Below are positions 11,347 to 23,531 of a stretch of 64,000 bases of DNA, piece by piece. This DNA is from Corylus avellana. Taxonomy: Eukaryota > Streptophyta > Magnoliopsida > Fagales > Betulaceae. Every line of letters starts with the position of its first letter. The stretch's first letter is position 1. A model generated the notes under the pieces. That model was given only the letters and a program-made list of their open reading frames with translations, made no database searches and was not told the origin of the DNA. Location of the stretch: contig NC_081543.1 in NCBI RefSeq assembly GCF_901000735.1, positions 37,692,590 through 37,756,589 of the forward strand. The letters run 5' to 3'. A program made the position numbers and the translations under genes.

Positions 11347-14300
11347 ATGGAGATTGCTTCCATTCCAATTACTTCGTGCTCCAAAGAGAACCAGAAGATC
11401 TATCAGGAATGGTTCAGTTGCGCTGATTCAGGTATGTGCATTTGATTTCCGAGAAAATTGAAAAAATAAACGCTATCTTTTTGGTATTAATTTAGTAATT
11501 TTTTTGTTTTGTTTGTTTTAAGATTGCAAGTTGTAGTCCTAACTCCTTATGCGGGTTGTTTATGTTTGAACGGTGCGTTTTGTTCAGATGGAGATGGCCG
11601 CATTACAGGGAATGATGCTACAAAGTTCTTCGCCATGTCGAATTTGTCCAGGCAAGATCTCAAGCAGGTTTGGTTTCCTTGTCTTTCTTCATTTACTTAC
11701 CAGTATTTGTGAATCATTCGTTGTTTTTTCTTCTAATTTAAGCCTAGTTTATATTTTGAACGATAAAGTCGGCGTTGAGTTAAAGTTGGTTATGCAAGTG
11801 CTTTTATTTTTCTAATTGTGTCTATTCATACGCCTGCTATAGGCCTAGATAGCAGGCAAAAGCTCCTGTTTTTTTTGTTTGGCTTGAGTACTTTATATCA
11901 TGCCACAATTTTTTGTACCCTTATATTATTTATTTTCTTGGGTATATATAAATTTTCCTTTTTGTTTGGGTAACAACATTTGAGGAGTCTTGTTTTTATT
12001 TCATTTGGCTTCCGGTTTCTTTGTGAATTAAGGTTTTGAGCTCTATATAAAGATGTTGATCCCACAGGGTTTTTCATTACTGAATAAAATTCCTAATTTC
12101 TCATAGAGGTGAGACCCCCTTGAAGCTGTCACTTTATAATCTCCTTTCTATTTTATATAATTTTTTGCTTAATTGATACGACAAGCTTGTATCAGTACTT
12201 GCCTTTAGAGCTTTCCTGAAGATTCTTACTTTTATGGGGTGGTAGATCCTCCAGTATTTGATTATGGACTTGCTTGAAAGAGAATTTTTATTTACATTAG
12301 TCATACATCGTTGCAGAGTGACCTTTACTGGAATCCCTTAAACTAAAGATTTAGTAAACATGCTAATGTTTCTTTCACTTATATCTTAGAGGCTTCATTG
12401 TTTGGACATCTCATTTACTACCTTCTTGTTTGATTGCTTGCCTTTGTTCTTTTAAGCAGTCTTCCCATACTAATTGGTTTATGATTATGTTGACTAGAGT
12501 TTTCACTTATTTATTATTTCTTTACTTCTTCTTGTTCTTCTTCTAATTTAATTTAATTTACAGGTGTGGGCAATTGCAGATTCCAAGCGACAGGGGTACC
12601 TTGGTTTCAAGGAGTTTATCGCTGCTATGCAGGTTGTAATTAGTAGACCTGAATGACATAAACCCTAATATTATTCATTCCTCACGACCTGACCCGTTCT
12701 TTCTAATTAACATGCAGCTAGTATCTCTGGGACAAGCTGGTCATGCAATAACACATGATCTCCTGAATAGTGATGGTAAGTTGTTTATATTTATGTTTGT
12801 CTCCGTAGCATGGATTGGCTGAGCCTCATGTTTAAGTCAGCAACTATTGATAAGTGTATTGTCTGGTTAGTTTGCTTTGAAGTGTCTGTGCTGTGTTGTC
12901 ATTGTAGTTAAAAGTTGAAATGGCTTCATGTATTGCAGTTGACTTGGACAATTTGAAACCTCCTGTTATGGATGGTTTGGATGCACTGATAGCAGTATGT
13001 ATGCTATTTTTATTTGCCTTTATTCTTCACTCCATTAATTTTCTGTTAGGCAAGTCCTTACTTGTTTATGTTATTTACTCAGAAGAAGAAGCGTAAAGAG
13101 AAGACAGGTGAACTTGATACAAATGGTAAGACGTTTCTCATTATAGATAAGAATGCTGATTGGGGCTTTTGGTTTTAGTGTAAATTCACTGATTTGTAGT
13201 GATGCAGGTAGTTCTCAAGTGCTGCCATCACCTTCAGCTAATTGGTTTTCATCAAAATCATCAAAAAAGGTATATTTTGTGCTTACAAGTTGGTAACTAA
13301 TTGCTTCAGTGAGTCACTCTTGTGCTTTTATTTCAAAGATAAATATGTTCCTGCATCCTGATGGAGTCATTCTGCATTTAACTTCTTGTGTTACCTTTTG
13401 GTTGTATTTTAGTATTTCTTTTCTTAATCTTGGTTAACATCTTTTAAGTGGTATTTTGGAAGACGTCTGACAGCATTGCTTTATTTTATATGATACCAGC
13501 TCAGTTATGCAGGCCTTTAGATTTGTTGCACTAACCAAGCTGTTATTGTATAAAATAAGCAATACTGCCTTCTAATGATAATGTTACTTATGCTTGAAAT
13601 AACAGCCTTTCTTTTGCTTAACCCTGCTTTCTTAATGGTGTCTTGTTTGTCTGCTGCACATATCTCATTCTTTCTTGTTTGGTGGGGAGAGGAGGAGGGT
13701 AGTTTATTTCTTCAAGGGAATAGGGAAATCTGCAAATGGAGTATGTAATAGAAACAAGAACATGTATATGTCACTACTACATTTACTTTCAGCAAACATT
13801 TGAACTCTTTTCAATGATATTCTGCAGCTGTAATCTTAATTCTATATGGTCCTATCTGGCCCTTTTTTTTTAACCTTTTCCCCACATGTTCTTTGGTATA
13901 TTTGTCCTCATATCCGCATTTAGCCACATGTCGGTTTTTTCCCTGATTTTCTTGGGTATGTTCTTAGGTACCTCTTTCCTCTGTTACATCAATCATTGAT
14001 GGCTTGAAGAGACTGTACATTCAGAAGCTGAAGCCATTAGAAGTTACATACCGCTTTAATGATTTCGTATCCCCATTGCTGGTGAGTGAACAATGCACTT
14101 TAGTTTTGATACTTCCACCCACATAGAATGCTCAACTACAACTTAATTTGGTTTCATATTTTGTTGGATATGGACAATTACTTTTCATAGTAATGTTGAT
14201 GTCATTTTGTAGAACACAGATGATGATGGACAATGAGTTTATTAATTACTGTTGAACTGTTGTGCAGACAAATAGTGATTTCGATGCCAAACCAATGGTT

Positions 14301-17300
14301 ATGCTTTTGGGTCAATATTCCACTGGGAAAACGACATTCATTAAGCATCTCCTCAAATGTAGTTATCCAGGCAAGTTATCCTTTTGTGTGTGCGAGTGTG
14401 TGCATGCAAGCACACTTTAGATTAAAAATCATTTATATGGTTTATTGATTATCTCATATCACTGTTAACAGGAGCTCACATTGGACCTGAGCCTACAACA
14501 GATAGATTTGTTGTCGTCATGGTATCTGCAAAACCACCTCCTCTTGTGTTATTACACAATGTAGTCTTAAGTTATTTACCTTTAAATAATTTCTTTTTTC
14601 ATGATTCCACATTATTCTCAAAGCAATTCAGTTACTACTTTTTCTTCAGATTCAACATCAATTATAAACAGTCGTACAAAATATTTATACTTCTTTTTCC
14701 TAATATTTTTTCTCTTTTCATTGATAATTTAATTTGGTGATTTTTAGTGTCACTGTCGAGCGTTTTTCATCTTCTTGTGTCTGCTTTTCGTTTTCCCACT
14801 TGCCTTGTTTAATTACCTTAGGTATGGAATTAGTTGATGTTATTGCTGCACTGGTCTATGTATACCCTTGTCAGAATAAAAGAAAAAAAATAGTTATTAT
14901 TATTACAAATGCTGAAGACAGGTGAATATTGCAATGGATAAGAGTAATTTATCTTTAGTGTACTCCTATCCTGTACTATATAGGCATTCAGTTTTTGTTT
15001 TCCCCCTTGAGCAAGTTGATTTTTATGGATTGCCAAAATTAATGACTGTAATTGTTTGTATATGAACAGTTTCTTTGTGGTTCATATATCAACATGTTGA
15101 TACATTTACAAAATAATCCTCTTTTGAGGAGTGCTTGGACGTTCTAGTTGATCTTTTGGGATCTTAGTCATTAATTTGCCGAAGTGTGTGTATTTGTGTT
15201 TTTGGATAGGTAAGCACAATTTACACACCATAAGGGACTAAACCCGGTGACCTCAATTGCCACCCATTGTTTATGGGGTATGATATGCCATTTAGTGCAG
15301 AGATGCTTGCCCGCCTTACATCATTGGTATCCTTTGAACGATCAATTTTATTGACAAATTTGTCGATGTGCCTAAATGTTCATGAGATTTATTTATTCCA
15401 AGGATGCTAAAGTGACAATGACAAATTTGATGTCTTTGAAAATTAATACTTATGGTTCCTGTTCTAAATTGTCATGAATCCTGAGAATATCATATTACAG
15501 AAAAATGGGGAAGATTTTTGCACGTTTTTAGCAGTAAGTGCATATCTTAGTCTCTTAGCACCACTTCTATTACGAGGCCTTGAAGCAGGAGATATTTATT
15601 TAAGAGTTTGACTTAGCATTTTGCTTTCTGTTTTGTACCCTTCATTACTGCAGAAGTTGATATTGTCTAGAGGAGAAAAATAAACAAACCAACTTATTGT
15701 ATTAGTTTCTAATCCTAATACTTTATCTTATTATCATGAATCTGGTTAGCCATCATACTTTCACTTTAGCATTCCATATGAACCATATATTTTTGTTACT
15801 TATCTTGTGAAATCTTATTTGCAACAGTATTTTGCTAGCTAAGTTTGCTTCTATGCAGTCTGGACCCGATGAAAGAAGTATCCCTGGGAACACCATTGCC
15901 GTTCAAGCTGACATGCCATACAGTGGTTTGACAACTTTTGGAACTGCTTTTTTGTCAAAATTTGAGTGTTCTCAAATGCCACATTCGGTGAGTTATTTTT
16001 CTAGAATCTCAATGAAGATTGCTTGGCTTGTCCTTTTTCGCAACTGAAACTTTTCCTTTTTTATTTATTTTTTATTTTTAATGTTGGAAGCTGCTGGAGC
16101 ACATCACTTTTGTGGATACTCCTGGTGTTCTGTCTGGAGAAAAGCAACGAACGCAAAGAGCTTATGATTTTACAGGTGTAACATCATGGTTTGCTGCGAA
16201 GTGTGACCTCATTCTACTTCTCTTTGATCCTCACAAACTTGATGTTAGTGATGAGTTCAGGAGAGTGATATCATCTTTACATGGTCATGACGATAAGATT
16301 CGAGTGGTTTTAAACAAGGCAGACCAAGTTGATACCCAACAAGTAAGGGTTTTTGTTGCTAAGTAAAGCCTATATATTTTACGTAACCATCCTTGCATAT
16401 TTGGTTGGTAGCAACTTAACCTGCTTCCCATGTCCTGACATTGCAGCTGATGCGGGTTTATGGAGCATTAATGTGGTCACTTGGGAAAGTTCTAAACACT
16501 CCTGAGGTTATGCGTGTCTATATTGGGTACGTTCTCTATAATTTGGTATCTAACTTTATTGTTCTACCTGAGGCCTACTGACTTTCATCATGATCTCACT
16601 ATGTATAGTTGACATGTCTCATTGCTTTGGCAGCTCATTCAATGACAAACCTGTAAATGTAGCTTCTACTGGTCCAATTGGGAGAGAACTTTTCGAAAAA
16701 GAACAGGAGGACCTTCTTATTGATCTAAAAGATATTCCAAAGAAAGCTTGTGATCGTAGAGTGAGTTACTTTATCCATGTCTCATGGAGTTTTCTTTTCA
16801 CTTAATGAGTTCTGTAGTGCTCATACGATTTATAGGTAGGAAAATTGCATCTATAAAAAGTATCATATTTTAAGTTACAATGTGGTAGCAGAGTAATTAA
16901 TATGCTTGGCTTTTGATCAACTGGGGTAGGATTCTAGTATTTCATTGAAGTTACCTGTTTTCTGATTGTTTTTATATATCTGGCAGATCAATGAGTTTGT
17001 AAAGCGCGCCAGAGCTGCCAAGATACATGCTTACATTATTAGTCATCTTAAAAAGGAGATGCCTGCTATGATGGGAAAAGCTAAAGCTCAGCAGAGGCTC
17101 ATTGACAATTTGGCAGATGAATTTGGAAAGGTTTCAACTCTCTGCTCTGACTCCTCTGCTTAAAACTTTGTTTTATGTAATGCCGTATGAAACCTCAATT
17201 CTGTTAAACCAGGTTCAAAGGGAGTTCCACTTACCTCCTGGGGACTTCCCGAATGTTGATCACTTCAGGGAGACCTTGAGTGGTTACAATATTGACAAGT

Positions 17301-17398
17301 TCGAGAAGTTGAAGCCCAAAATGATACAAGCTGTTGATGACATGCTGGGTTATGACATACCAGATCTCTTGAAGAATTTTAGAAATCCCTACGATTAG
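11347..17398 (+). CDS. EHD1: EH-domain-containing dynamin-like ATPase, EHD1 type
   Basis: Sixteen exons: 11347-11431, 11588-11667, 12564-12632, 12718-12775, 12939-12994, 13083-13125, 13208-13269, 13968-14081, 14268-14370, 14472-14521, 15859-15987, 16091-16342, 16447-16526, 16634-16760, 16987-17130 and 17213-17398. They sum to 545 residues, the length I know for Arabidopsis EHD1. The order is the plant one. An N-terminal EH domain has an EF-hand loop (DGDGRITG, split by intron 1). A Lys-rich linker follows. The dynamin-type GTPase/ATPase fold has a P-loop GQYSTGKTT at about 204-212, DTPG at about 292-295 and NKAD at about 358-361. A helical C-terminal region ends RNPYD. The family tubulates membranes in endocytosis and recycling; animal EHDs carry the EH domain at the C-terminus instead. 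Intron 9 begins with GC rather than GT. All phases join cleanly, so the gene looks functional. Confidence 0.95.
14371..14471 (+). other. GC-AG intron (intron 9 of EHD1)
   Basis: The exon ends CCAG and the intron starts GCAAGT. Apart from GC for GT this is a perfect donor, and the next exon starts after 'taacag'. Joining here restores C-S-Y-P-G-A-H-I-G in frame straight after the P-loop exon. No nearby GT donor gives the correct protein. Confidence 0.85.
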
Positions 17399-18225
17399 GA
17401 AGGATGCCAGCATTCTCAGGAGTATAATTGGCCAGAAGTTAGATTGCCAGTGGCAAAGCTGCCTTATAGAGTTCGAGCACCAAAATCTTCAATCTCAGAT
17501 CAATTATTGAGTTCTTCCGTCTCAAAACTTCTCCATTGATAAAGAAAATTTTATCAGCTCCCCTTGCGGTAATTTTATTTAATAGACCGGAATTTAAGTA
17601 TAATAAGTTTCATAAAGATCAGCTTTTCTTTAATACATTACTATGTATATATAAATGGAGTATTTTATCTTCATTTTTATTTATTTAAGGTCGGTTTGGT
17701 TTTGCAGTTTCATATGTGTGCAGTTTAAAAAATAGCGATATCAGATTTATATATAGATTCAATGATTTCAAATTTTATCAGCTCCCCTTGGCCTATCCCA
17801 ACATGGAAATTAAATAAAATTAATCAACGGAAATGAAATCGAATAAAATCTCCTCAATCCTTCATCTCCTAGAAGCCATTTTGGGAACGTGCCCGGGCAT
17901 CTCAACATCTGTGCCCGAGGTCCCACTCCGATATATCGACGGTAGCATCAATTGTTGGGGTTAACTTATTTTTCTCCATGTGTTTCCCGCAGTAGTCCTC
18001 AACATAAAAAGGTCACTTTGGAATGGTTACGTGAGATTGATGTGATAATAATTAATTGTGAATATTTGCAAGCTTATCCCTACTCTCCCATTGATTTATA
18101 CAAAAAACAATTCCACTCAAAATTTCCATATCTATTACGTTAATTTTCTTGCTCTATACGTATATACCACTTCTCTGAGGGGAAATTTGGGTGATCACGA
18201 CCTTAATTATGCCATCAGCAGACCA

Positions 18226-18259
<34 letters not shown>

Positions 18260-18640
18260 GCACAAATATGGTGATAGGAATATAAAGATATACAAATATC
18301 TTACATATTTTGTTTCTTTCTTCCCATTAAATTGAATTATAGGAATACTTAAACAAAATTAAGAATGTATTTCTAAATTATTTTTCCTTTTGTAGAGGAT
18401 ACATATAATTATATTCTTTAAATATTACATATAATTATATTCTTAGGTTCACAGAAATGATCATTTCCATTCATGAACGTATTGACCCATTTATGTCTAT
18501 CTCAGTTCATCATAACTTTGATGGCACCGGCCACTTCACAAGGTTTCATAGAAAACCCTAATTTTTCTACTGATCCGTACGTCTCCTTCCTTTGTGTGTG
18601 TGAGAGAGAGGCTAAACCCCAGAAAATCTCCACCATTTTT
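17399..18640. other. Intergenic spacer
   Basis: It contains the 3' end of EHD1, AT-rich spacer, a (TA)n run at 18225-18257, and the pyrimidine/GA-containing leader of the DUF761 gene just before 18646. No other supported gene. Confidence 0.5.
18225..18257. repeat. (TA)n microsatellite
   Basis: Uninterrupted TA run between two genes. Confidence 0.9.
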
Positions 18641-18645
18641 GTTTG

Positions 18646-19218
18646 ATGGCGAGGTTAAACGTCCTTGAAGAAGAGCTATCATACCCTAAGAAGATGTGGA
18701 AGGGCTTCACTTCCACGCTTCAATCAAAAGTACTTCGCCGTCTTAGGAAATCCAAAGGCATTATAAAAACCACACAACACCTTCTTTCAAACAATCTCTG
18801 CCACCACCACCACCACCACCATCACGTCTACTTTCACCACTATGATCACCATGATAACGACGAGCTTTCGCCAGAGCCTGTCTCAGTGAATGACAGATAT
18901 GTTCACAAGGAAGTGGAGGCTAAAGCTGCTCCTGTGACGACTGCACCACCGCCGCAGCAGCAAGAGCCGCTTGGCATTGCAAAGATCGAGGGCCACGGCG
19001 AGGACAATTTGCAAGATGGGAATGGTTCTAATGATGATGATGAAAATGATGAATATATTCTTGTTGGGACACCGGATTCCGAGAGGCTGCTACTTCATGG
19101 TGTGAATGCCGAATCCGAAAAATTTATCAGGAGATTTTATGAGAGGTTGAAGCTTGAGAGACAAACAACAATTGAAGAAGAGTTTGAAGAAATGTTGGAT
19201 CATGGACATAGTAGTTAG
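18646..19218 (+). CDS. DUF761 domain protein, small plant-specific
   Basis: A single-exon frame of 190 residues. The N-terminus is basic and amphipathic (KKMWKGFTSTLQSKVLRRLRKSKG). A low-complexity middle holds a run of eight histidines near residues 53-60, a Pro/Gln patch and an Asn/Asp run. The C-terminal 40 residues carry the DUF761 signature: VNAESEKFIRRFYERLKLER followed by an acidic (E/Y)EEML end. DUF761 proteins ('cotton fibre' related) are plant-specific and poorly characterised; some family members are expressed under stress, but nothing here proves a role. The ATG at 18646 is the first in frame and follows 'gtttg'. The His run could bind metals, but that is speculative. Confidence 0.8.
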   Translation: MARLNVLEEELSYPKKMWKGFTSTLQSKVLRRLRKSKGIIKTTQHLLSNNLCHHHHHHHHVYFHHYDHHDNDELSPEPVSVNDRYVHKEVEAKAAPVTTAPPPQQQEPLGIAKIEGHGEDNLQDGNGSNDDDENDEYILVGTPDSERLLLHGVNAESEKFIRRFYERLKLERQTTIEEEFEEMLDHGHSS

Positions 19219-20000
19219 ATAAATTACAACGTAAGCTTAGTGATTGTTTGTCGGTTTTGTGGTGTGGTTTCTCTCATGAGCAACACGTACATTATGGTTT
19301 CATGCACGTGTAAGCCACATTCTGAAACACTACTATTCAGAAACATTATGTGAATGGATTAAATGCTACTTTATTGCTAATGTTATTTCATGACTATTTC
19401 ATATGTGTTTAGGGTGTGTTCGAGACTACGATTTTGTAAGCTAAAAGTAAAATTTTAAACTAAATTATAAACAGTGTACAGTTTGGTAACTTAGGAAAAA
19501 TATGTGTTTTCAAAAACACGTATTGTAAAAGCTAAAGTGCCCGTAATTTACCTAATGTTTAATTGTGTTTTTAAAATTTGTGTTTTCAAATCACACATTT
19601 TAAAATTATCATTTTTAATCCGTACTTTTTGAAACCGCAAACTTAAATAAACCCTTGTATTAAGATAATTATCAAACAAGTTTGTCATATACATGGATCA
19701 TCAGCCTCAAATATTATGTTCCAAAAGTCTGCAAAGATTATAACTTGGAGCTATTTTAGCATTATAGTGTTGTGTATAAATATTTAAATGTTTCATCTTT
19801 CTATGTTTGGACTGCTATAAAATCTTGACCATAAAATATATACTCTCGATTTTACTTGAAATGGAGATCCTCAATCTATTCGGGGTATTACAGCATAAAA
19901 AAGGTTATGCATTGGTAATAGAATAGAAATCTATTGGTTCAACGTTATGCATTGATTGATTACCGGGAAGAAAATCAGTCCTTTATGAGAAGGAATTTCC
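19219..20000. other. Intergenic spacer
   Basis: AT-rich. The part at 19420-19660, with 'gtgttttcaaaa' and 'aaaattttaaac' phrases, resembles sequence at 4720-4880 on the same theme, probably a degenerate interspersed repeat. No gene seen. Confidence 0.4.
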
Positions 20001-20158
20001 ATATATATATATATATATGACTATTAGTCTATCACAGTCAATTAAGGAAAAAACGTCAAAGAAAAACCCTAATTTTATTTCTCTGCTAGCTCTTTCCTTC
20101 GGTAGAGAGAGAGAGAGAGAGGGGGGGAAAAAAAAAAAAAAAAAAAAAAGTAGAAGTC

Positions 20159-20392
20159 ATGAGCTTCATGTCTCGCTTGAGCCTTGGGAAGAAGCTTCCA
20201 AACCTTAAGAAGTTATGGAAGTCAATATCACAACGTTTGTGTATTAATGCTACAAAAGATTGTGAGGCTATATATCTCCATGACCTTTTCTTGGAGCCTG
20301 CAGATGACTTTGAACTCCTCGAGTGGAGTGATATTGATGATCTTGACGGTGAGGATTTCTCAGAAGACGAGGAGAGTGATGAAGATTCATAA
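20159..20392 (+). CDS. Small acidic-tailed protein, unknown function
   Basis: A 77-residue single-exon frame that starts MSFMSRLSLGKKLPNL. The first 30 residues are basic with one Trp. The last 25 are strongly acidic (DIDDLDGEDFSEDEESDEDS). No signal peptide or membrane segment. A TATA-like AT run lies at about 19999-20018, and the leader has a GA repeat and a long A-run just before the ATG. The KK-x-W-K motif near the N-terminus resembles that of the DUF761 gene 1 kb upstream (KKMWK and KKLWK), so the two may share ancestry. Right after the stop another frame continues with a coding-looking stretch, GIPGASIGGFIGKKTVALAA, up to 20456. This could mean a frame disruption or a missed intron. Confidence 0.5.
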   Translation: MSFMSRLSLGKKLPNLKKLWKSISQRLCINATKDCEAIYLHDLFLEPADDFELLEWSDIDDLDGEDFSEDEESDEDS

Positions 20393-20456
20393 CGGTATTC
20401 CAGGAGCTAGCATTGGAGGTTTCATAGGCAAGAAGACTGTTGCTCTTGCTGCTTAA

Positions 20457-21030
20457 TAGATTTAGATAATTAATAATAAGAGTTATTAATTATTATTATT
20501 ATTATTATTATTAACTTTATTAAATAGTTATACATGCATTAATGATACTTGTTAATTAATAGATCACAAAAGAAGTTAGAATAATTAATTTGATTCAGTT
20601 TCTAGCTCCTTTGTAAAATAATCAAGGGTTTCATAGTAGTGCTTGGAGATTTGTTGTTAGTTCTTGTAGTATGATGGCCTGTTGGTTAATATTATGATTT
20701 ATATATTGCTTAATTATTAGTTGATCATATGAATCACAAAGGAGTAAAGAGAGACAGAAGAAAAAGACAGGAAGAAGAAGTTCAAGAAAGAGAAGTCGGG
20801 TGGAAGAAGACAACAAAACCATGTCAATAATATTATTGATCAAAAGCTTCCGACGACAATAGAAAACTAAGTTTAAATAGACACGAGATTAAACCCTAAC
20901 CCTAATCTTAACCATCTGCTAAAATAACATAAATTCCAAAATAAAACAATACAACCCGTCTAAAAGATACATAATATAACAAAAATGCTACTAATAAAAA
21001 ACCCAATAACAATCTAGCTCATTTGATCTA
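20457..21030. other. Intergenic spacer
   Basis: AT-rich, with an (ATT)n run near 20487-20512 and purine-rich sequence at 20740-20800. No supported gene. Confidence 0.5.
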
Positions 21031-23130
21031 TGGCTGTGAATCAAAAAGATTAATCATGTTACATATATGTACATGATTCATTAATTATACCCTCTAATCA
21101 CCTCAGAAACTCATGAGCTAGATCATTTTTCATCACATGATCAGCAAGGAGACCATTTGTCGTCTCTGTGGGGTGGATGGAATCCCAAAATACATATTTA
21201 CTTGCATCTGAACATGTGAATAGGCTTAGCGCTTCACACAAGTAACTCACCTCGATCAATCCAGTTCCACAACATGCTGTTGCTGTTTCTTCGAATCCTG
21301 CGATGAGGAGTTATATTACTACTTATAATTGGATCTTATATATATATATACAAACATTAGTAATTTGCTTAGGAACTTAATCGAGACCTCCATGATTTGT
21401 GCACAATGACATTGAGAGAAAATCAAATATTTAAATAACAAGATGGAAAAATGGGCTGCCTTCGCTAAATGTGTACATGGTTTTGGGATCCCTGGCCTGT
21501 TCATATGTACTATTTTTTTTATATTCAAATAAGGAAAAAGCGGGTTATAGGAGATCAAACAACCACAAATGAGTCGGCATCTCAACAACAAAGCTCAAAT
21601 CAAAAATACAGTACAGAGACCGAAACAAAACCAGGCAGTAGCCAATGGTTTCGTCCATGTTCATATGTACTATTTGTATGTAGTTTGATAGGTTACCAAA
21701 AAAGAGGGAAAAATAGAAGAAGAAGAAGAAGAATATACTACAATTGAATGGCTGAAAATATTCTGGATGGAGGGAGATTTTATGCCAAAAGGTGGCTCTG
21801 GTGCATGTGAGAACTAAAATATATATCTATTTCAAAAAATAAGGAAACAGAAAGCCAAAAGTGTGAGAATTTGATATCTACAATTGATTATTATCATAGC
21901 AAAAGGCTTACCAAAGAGTTGTGGATTCTGAATCATTTCGAAGAGAAAATCATATACGTTTGAAAACACCAGGCGGATTCCAGTTAACTCCTTGTTCAGA
22001 TTTGTAGTCAATCCCTTCAACTTTTCATTAAAATCTTTGGCCACATTGTTGTATTCCTCTATACATTCACTCCCAATCAAGATATTTGTGGTTCTCGCCA
22101 ATGGCAAACACCCCATCGGAGGAAGCCCAACTAAGGATATCTTTCGAGCTCCAAGATTGTAGAGCTCTGTGATGAAATTTCCTGCAATACCTGCTAGAAA
22201 TCTCTGGTACTCCTCAATGGAAAACTGTAATGATCTTTCTGGAAGCAAATAGTAGTTCTCTAGGAAATCGTTGGTTCCTATGCTTATCAGGTAGAGTGCT
22301 TCACTCAGAACCTCGTTAGCTTTCTCCTCCCCAAGATATCCTCTCAGATCCTTCTGGTATTCCTTATAGTACTCTAATTCCCCCCACAGAGGTACTACAG
22401 ACTGCAAGCAATACAGAAAATAAATAACTCACGAGAAATGATAAACGGGTGAATTTACCATTAAAATTTAAATTTGTGTGAAACCCACATGAGAAAATAA
22501 CATGTAACATGCCTCAATAAGTCTGTAACTAAATTTGGTCCGATTAAATTACAGAAAATTTTGAAAATAAAACTGCAATTATCTGTGTGATTTGTGTCTA
22601 TATTATGGTTTTACTGAGGTGGAAAATATTAGACTTACTAGCACGTTGGAAGTGGCATTATCATAACCTGTGCCGGCGGAAGCAAAGCAAACACCAGTAG
22701 CAAAATCTTTGACACCATATGTTGGATCCAAATATGCAGGAATTGTTGGCTTGATCCCAAAAGCTTCAGAAATGAAATCTGTTGCAATCCGGCCATTGGA
22801 GAACCTTCCAGTGGGCTGACCACCAATGAAATCTCTACCATAAGGCTCGAAATTGCTCTTTAGTATTGTAGGTATCTGGTTGTTGTTCCCTGCATCCACA
22901 GAAGAGTCTCCAAACACTATAATCGCTGGAACTCTTGCGTTTGTATTTGCTATTTGCACTAGGAGATGAGCTAAGAGGAACCAATGAATGCCCTTATTTG
23001 CCATCATTTTTTTTTTTTCCCGTTTGGTTTGATCCTGAGTCTGGTATTTATAGCATAAAAAGCCTGGAGGTTGGTAGTGGATTTCGAATTATAAAAATAT
23101 TGATCTACAAAACCAATCTTAATTGAATTT
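21030..23130. repeat. Duplicated GDSL block, unit 1
   Basis: Homology with 26290-28640 begins near 21031 ('ctgtgaatcaa.aagattaatc') beyond the stop codon and runs through the introns to the leader of the gene. The whole locus was therefore copied, not just an mRNA. Unit 1 has extra sequence in its second intron near 21540-21650. Confidence 0.75.
21098..23007 (-). CDS. GDSL esterase/lipase, copy 1
   Basis: Minus-strand exons 22639-23007, 21912-22401 and 21098-21297 join in phase to give 352 residues, the normal size for a plant GDSL enzyme. A hydrophobic signal peptide (about residues 1-25, HWFLLAHLLVQIANTNA) predicts secretion. Block I FGDSSVDAGNNN carries the nucleophilic Ser. GGQPTGRFSNGR contains the conserved Gly. 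GTNDFLENYY is the block III Asn motif. FWDSIHPTE near the end carries the catalytic Asp and His. All catalytic residues are present. Such enzymes hydrolyse acyl esters of lipids or cell-wall polymers; the substrate cannot be told from sequence. Two ATGs (23007, 23004) start the frame; either is possible. A near copy lies at 26350-28448 in the same orientation. Confidence 0.93.
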
Positions 23131-23406
23131 CGTTAAGCCTTGGTTACGTGATTTGTATGGATTTTAAATTTTAATTGAAAAAAAGAAGAAGATATAAATG
23201 TAAAGATATTTAAAGGATTAGCTCAAGTTTTGTGCAATCCAAACTCAATTAGATATAAATGTTATCTGATGATATTTGATGTAGAGTAGGACTCGTTGAA
23301 AACTTTGTTTTGAATTGTTGATAACCAATGTAGTCTTGAGTCTTGACACAAGCATAAATACAAACAGCTGCCGCGCAATCACCGTGGGTGAGAGCAAACA
23401 ATGCGA

Positions 23407-23531
23407 TGGGCTAGGCCGCAAGCCCAGCCCAGCCCAGCAGGGAAAGTCGTGAGTTGTCCTATAATATGGGCTACGGACAGTTCGGAGATGTCAGGGGTTT
23501 GGGCGCTAGCGTTAAGGCCCAATAAAGCCCA
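23407..23531 (+). promoter_or_regulatory. Site II (TGGGCY/RGCCCA) cluster
   Basis: TGGGCT at 23407 and 23467, AGCCCA at 23421, 23426, 23431 and 23526, and GGCCCA at 23516. Site II elements are TCP-factor targets typical of plant genes for ribosomal, mitochondrial and cell-cycle proteins. They lie upstream of a likely non-coding first exon (about 23580-23665, followed by 'ggtacgc') of the SWIB gene. Confidence 0.5.
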
